From UBA2279 sp041595875 (lineage in GTDB: Bacteria; Actinomycetota; Coriobacteriia; Anaerosomatales; Anaerosomataceae), in NCBI GenBank assembly GCA_041595875.1, contig JBFHJN010000098.1:1-6871 (forward strand): a stretch of 6,871 nt of DNA, written 5' to 3'. The notes beneath the pieces were generated by a model. That model was given only the letters and a program-made list of their open reading frames with translations. It did no database searches and was not told the DNA's origin. Position numbers and translations under genes: made by a program. This document shows positions 5,579 through 6,871 of this stretch, one piece after another. How positions within the stretch are numbered: the stretch's first letter is position 1; every line of letters starts with the position of its first letter.

Positions 5579-5992
5579 ATGAGCAGCGTTCCAGCGCCAG
5601 ATCCCCTCGCGCAGAACTGGGAGCTCTGCCACACCTGCGGAGGACTGTGCTGTGCGCTCTATCTTGCGCATGACGAGAACGGCGACTACATAGGTGACGG
5701 GTGGCTTCCGGCATACATCGAGCAATGGTTGGGGTGGTTCGAGACCAGCGGCGCGCTTGTCCGCGACGGCGACCGCTACGTTGCGGGCGCTCACGGCATC
5801 TCGCCGTACCACGACCCACGCTTCAGTCACCTGCCCACGTCTGAGGGCGAGGCGTACCGCGCCGGACTGCCGGAGTGGGTGGACGTGCGCAAGTGCCAGT
5901 TCTGCCACCCCGAGCTCGGGTGCCAGCTGCCGCACGAGTATCGCCCGCCCATTTGCGATGAGTACCGGTGCGAGCTCTGGGCTGACGGGTAG
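5579..5992 (+). CDS. Cysteine-cluster (YkgJ-like) metal-binding protein
   Basis: The 137-residue product has an N-terminal C-x2-C-x3-CC cluster (C17, C20, C24, C25, in CHTCGGLCC) and a C-terminal set (C106, C109, C115, C126, C131) around HEYRPPICDEYRC. CxxCGxxCC at one end and a RPxxC-type motif at the other is the signature layout of YkgJ-family proteins, which are thought to bind zinc or an Fe-S cluster. The match is by motif rather than whole length, so the assignment is moderate. It has no membrane segment. The start chosen is ATG 5579, with GGAG (5569-5572) 6 bases upstream. An in-frame ATG at 5567, only 1 base after the upstream stop, would add four residues and has a weaker SD. It follows the CPBP-like gene by 13 bases and is probably in the same operon. 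Function unknown. Confidence 0.75.
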   Translation: MSSVPAPDPLAQNWELCHTCGGLCCALYLAHDENGDYIGDGWLPAYIEQWLGWFETSGALVRDGDRYVAGAHGISPYHDPRFSHLPTSEGEAYRAGLPEWVDVRKCQFCHPELGCQLPHEYRPPICDEYRCELWADG

Positions 5993-6012
5993 CGTCGGCG
6001 TACGACTGCACG

Positions 6013-6018
6013 CATAAT
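6013..6018 (+). promoter_or_regulatory. Possible -10 element for the PpiC gene
   Basis: CATAAT in the 59-base gap before the isomerase gene matches the sigma-70 -10 consensus at five of six bases, in a locally AT-richer stretch. No -35 lies at a proper distance (a CTGACG at 5982-5987 is 25 bases away), so support is weak. Confidence 0.2.
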
Positions 6019-6051
6019 CACACAGTCAGGTAATCGAGATAGGAGACATAC

Positions 6052-6330
6052 ATGACCACTGCATCCGCCCGCCACATCCTGGTGGCCTCGGAAGAACAGG
6101 CCAACGACCTCAAGCAGCAGATCGCCGATGGCGCCGATTTTGCCGAGATCGCCCGCCAGTTCTCATCGTGCCCGTCCGGCCGCAACGGCGGCGACCTGGG
6201 TGAGTTCATGCCCGGACAGATGGTCAAGGAGTTCAACGACGTCTGCTTCAACGAAGAGGTCGGCGTGGTCCACGGCCCCGTGAAGACGCAGTTCGGCTAC
6301 CACCTCATCGAGGTCACCAAGCGCGGGTAA
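6052..6330 (+). CDS. ppiC: Parvulin-type peptidyl-prolyl isomerase (PpiC/Par10-like)
   Basis: A 92-residue single-domain parvulin that would catalyse cis-trans isomerisation of Xaa-Pro bonds in the cytosol. It aligns over nearly its full length with the E. coli PpiC (Par10) pattern: H8 in RHILV, the SSCPSGRNGGDLGEF stretch with C40, the GQMV segment (55-58), then F81 and H84 in QFGYHLIEV. These are the active-site positions of the parvulin fold. There is no signal peptide and no SurA or PrsA extension, unlike periplasmic or lipoprotein parvulins. ATG at 6052 has AGGAGA (6041-6046) 5 bases upstream. It lies 59 bases after the cysteine-cluster gene, so it could be the operon's last gene or be independently expressed. 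It is convergent with the GIY-YIG gene, 9 bases away. Confidence 0.93.
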   Translation: MTTASARHILVASEEQANDLKQQIADGADFAEIARQFSSCPSGRNGGDLGEFMPGQMVKEFNDVCFNEEVGVVHGPVKTQFGYHLIEVTKRG

Positions 6331-6356
6331 CCCGGTTCTTCATCCCCGGGCCGGGT
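6330..6356. terminator. Weak inverted repeat at the convergent junction
   Basis: ACCCGG (6330-6335) can pair with CCGGGT (6351-6356) around a 15-base loop, spanning the stop codons of two convergent genes. There is no T tract on either strand, so terminator function is uncertain. Confidence 0.2.
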
Positions 6357-6690
6357 AGAGCTTCTCGGCAGGGAGGGCTAGTCTCTCCAGCCACAGCGCA
6401 CGCAGCTCAGCGAGGTCCTCGGCGGCATCGTCATCAGGACCATCTGTTGCGTCCAGGGTGTCGAGCACTTCGAAGGTGAAAGCGGTCTCGCCGAGACGGT
6501 CCCAATCGGCCTGCAACGCGCGGGACGGGTGCGAGCCGTTCTCAAGCGTGAAGCGTTCCCGGTTGAGCCGGCCAGGGGCGTTGGGGCTTGCACCGATCAG
6601 TACCTTGTCGTCCACAGTGTTCCGGACCGCCCATACACCCATGGGCGGTCCGTTCTCTTTGTATGCGCGGATCATCGCCTTGCGATCCAT
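6340..6690 (-). CDS. GIY-YIG nuclease family protein, altered core tyrosines
   Basis: The 116-residue product matches a family of small stand-alone GIY-YIG proteins that begin MDRK and carry a MG(I/V)xxxRN segment. The core is GVW (18-20) and LIG (31-33) in place of GIY and YIG, followed by NRERF (43-47, with candidate catalytic Arg), GSHPSRALQADW (52-63) and a downstream FTFEVLDTL strand supplying the Glu. Both signature tyrosines are replaced (by Trp and Leu). Relatives often have Phe in the second position, so this branch may be catalytically changed or inactive. No DNA-binding domain is attached. ATG at 6690 is preceded 9 bases upstream by AGGAGG; an adjacent in-frame GTG at 6693 is the alternative start. 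The SD begins right after the stop codon of the upstream transporter gene, so the two are probably co-transcribed. Confidence 0.8.
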   Translation of the reverse strand: MDRKAMIRAYKENGPPMGVWAVRNTVDDKVLIGASPNAPGRLNRERFTLENGSHPSRALQADWDRLGETAFTFEVLDTLDATDGPDDDAAEDLAELRALWLERLALPAEKLYPARG

Positions 6691-6706
6691 CACGCCTCAC
6701 CTCCTG

Positions 6707-6871
6707 TTAGGCAATACTACCCTGCACGCACGGCGGTGTGAGGCTTGTCTCTTCGCTTGTCAGCGCCGGTTGCTTCATCAGCACGAGCAGGGCAAGTGCC
6801 GCGAAGCCGGCGGCTGCGCCGATGAAGAGCGCCGTTGGGGAGAACCGGATGATGACGCCCGCTACCGCCTG
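6707..6871 (-). CDS. C-terminal end of a probable MFS-type transporter (partial)
   Basis: The right edge holds the last 54 residues of a minus-strand membrane protein whose start lies outside the window. The visible part has a short lead (QAVAGVIIRFSPTALF) and a hydrophobic helix (IGAAAGFAALALLVLM), then a polar tail TSEETSLTPPCVQGSIA. The SPTALFxGAAAG pattern before a final helix is typical of the last transmembrane segment of major facilitator superfamily permeases. Substrate cannot be judged. It ends at TAA (6709-6707), 16 bases upstream of the GIY-YIG start, with that gene's SD between. Confidence 0.6.
   Translation of the reverse strand, partial: QAVAGVIIRFSPTALFIGAAAGFAALALLVLMKQPALTSEETSLTPPCVQGSIA

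Noticed and set aside
1..6871. CRISPR array, tRNA, transposase, phage or toxin-antitoxin genes
   Set aside because: No direct repeat array, cloverleaf, terminal inverted repeats or relevant protein motif was seen on either strand.

Overview
The window is GC-rich bacterial DNA with dense, closely spaced genes, strong Shine-Dalgarno (SD) sites and several TTG/GTG starts. These traits fit a high-GC Actinomycetota-like genome, possibly an anaerobe of the Coriobacteriia type. That placement is inferred from composition and protein style only; no rRNA marker is present.

Layout. At the left edge (1-231, minus) is a broken or chimeric piece carrying the P-loop of an F1-type ATP synthase beta subunit, fused to sequence that does not look like ATP synthase. 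Divergent from it is rsgA (274-1371, plus), a ribosome-assembly GTPase. Bases 1372-1653 hold no ordinary gene. They contain a tiny 13-codon frame behind an unusually long 16S-complementary SD, plus several stem-loops. A GyrI-like domain protein follows on minus (1654-2286).

From 2390 to 6330 seven plus-strand genes lie nearly end to end: a two-CDGSH iron-sulfur protein, a bactofilin-like beta-helix protein, a multi-span membrane protein with internal QWxxLR repeats, a 59-residue two-span membrane protein, a CPBP-like membrane protein with a degenerate first catalytic motif, a cysteine-cluster protein, and a small PpiC-type prolyl isomerase. Gaps of 4 to 35 bases and one 8-base overlap make the first six a probable operon. 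The PpiC gene follows after 59 bases and may also have its own promoter. On the right, on minus, the last 54 residues of a probable MFS-type transporter (6707-6871) precede a GIY-YIG-family protein (6340-6690), probably co-transcribed.

How the genes may work together. rsgA and ppiC are housekeeping. The middle cluster combines a predicted cytoskeletal/beta-helix polymer, three membrane proteins and two cysteine or Fe-S proteins. This could be an envelope-associated module, but no sequence evidence links the products beyond co-orientation. I see no CRISPR array, tRNA, intact rRNA, insertion sequence or phage gene, and no clear evidence of a novel defence or mobile system. The best leads are the ATPase junction, the 1451-1623 intergenic structure, and the beta-helix/membrane operon.
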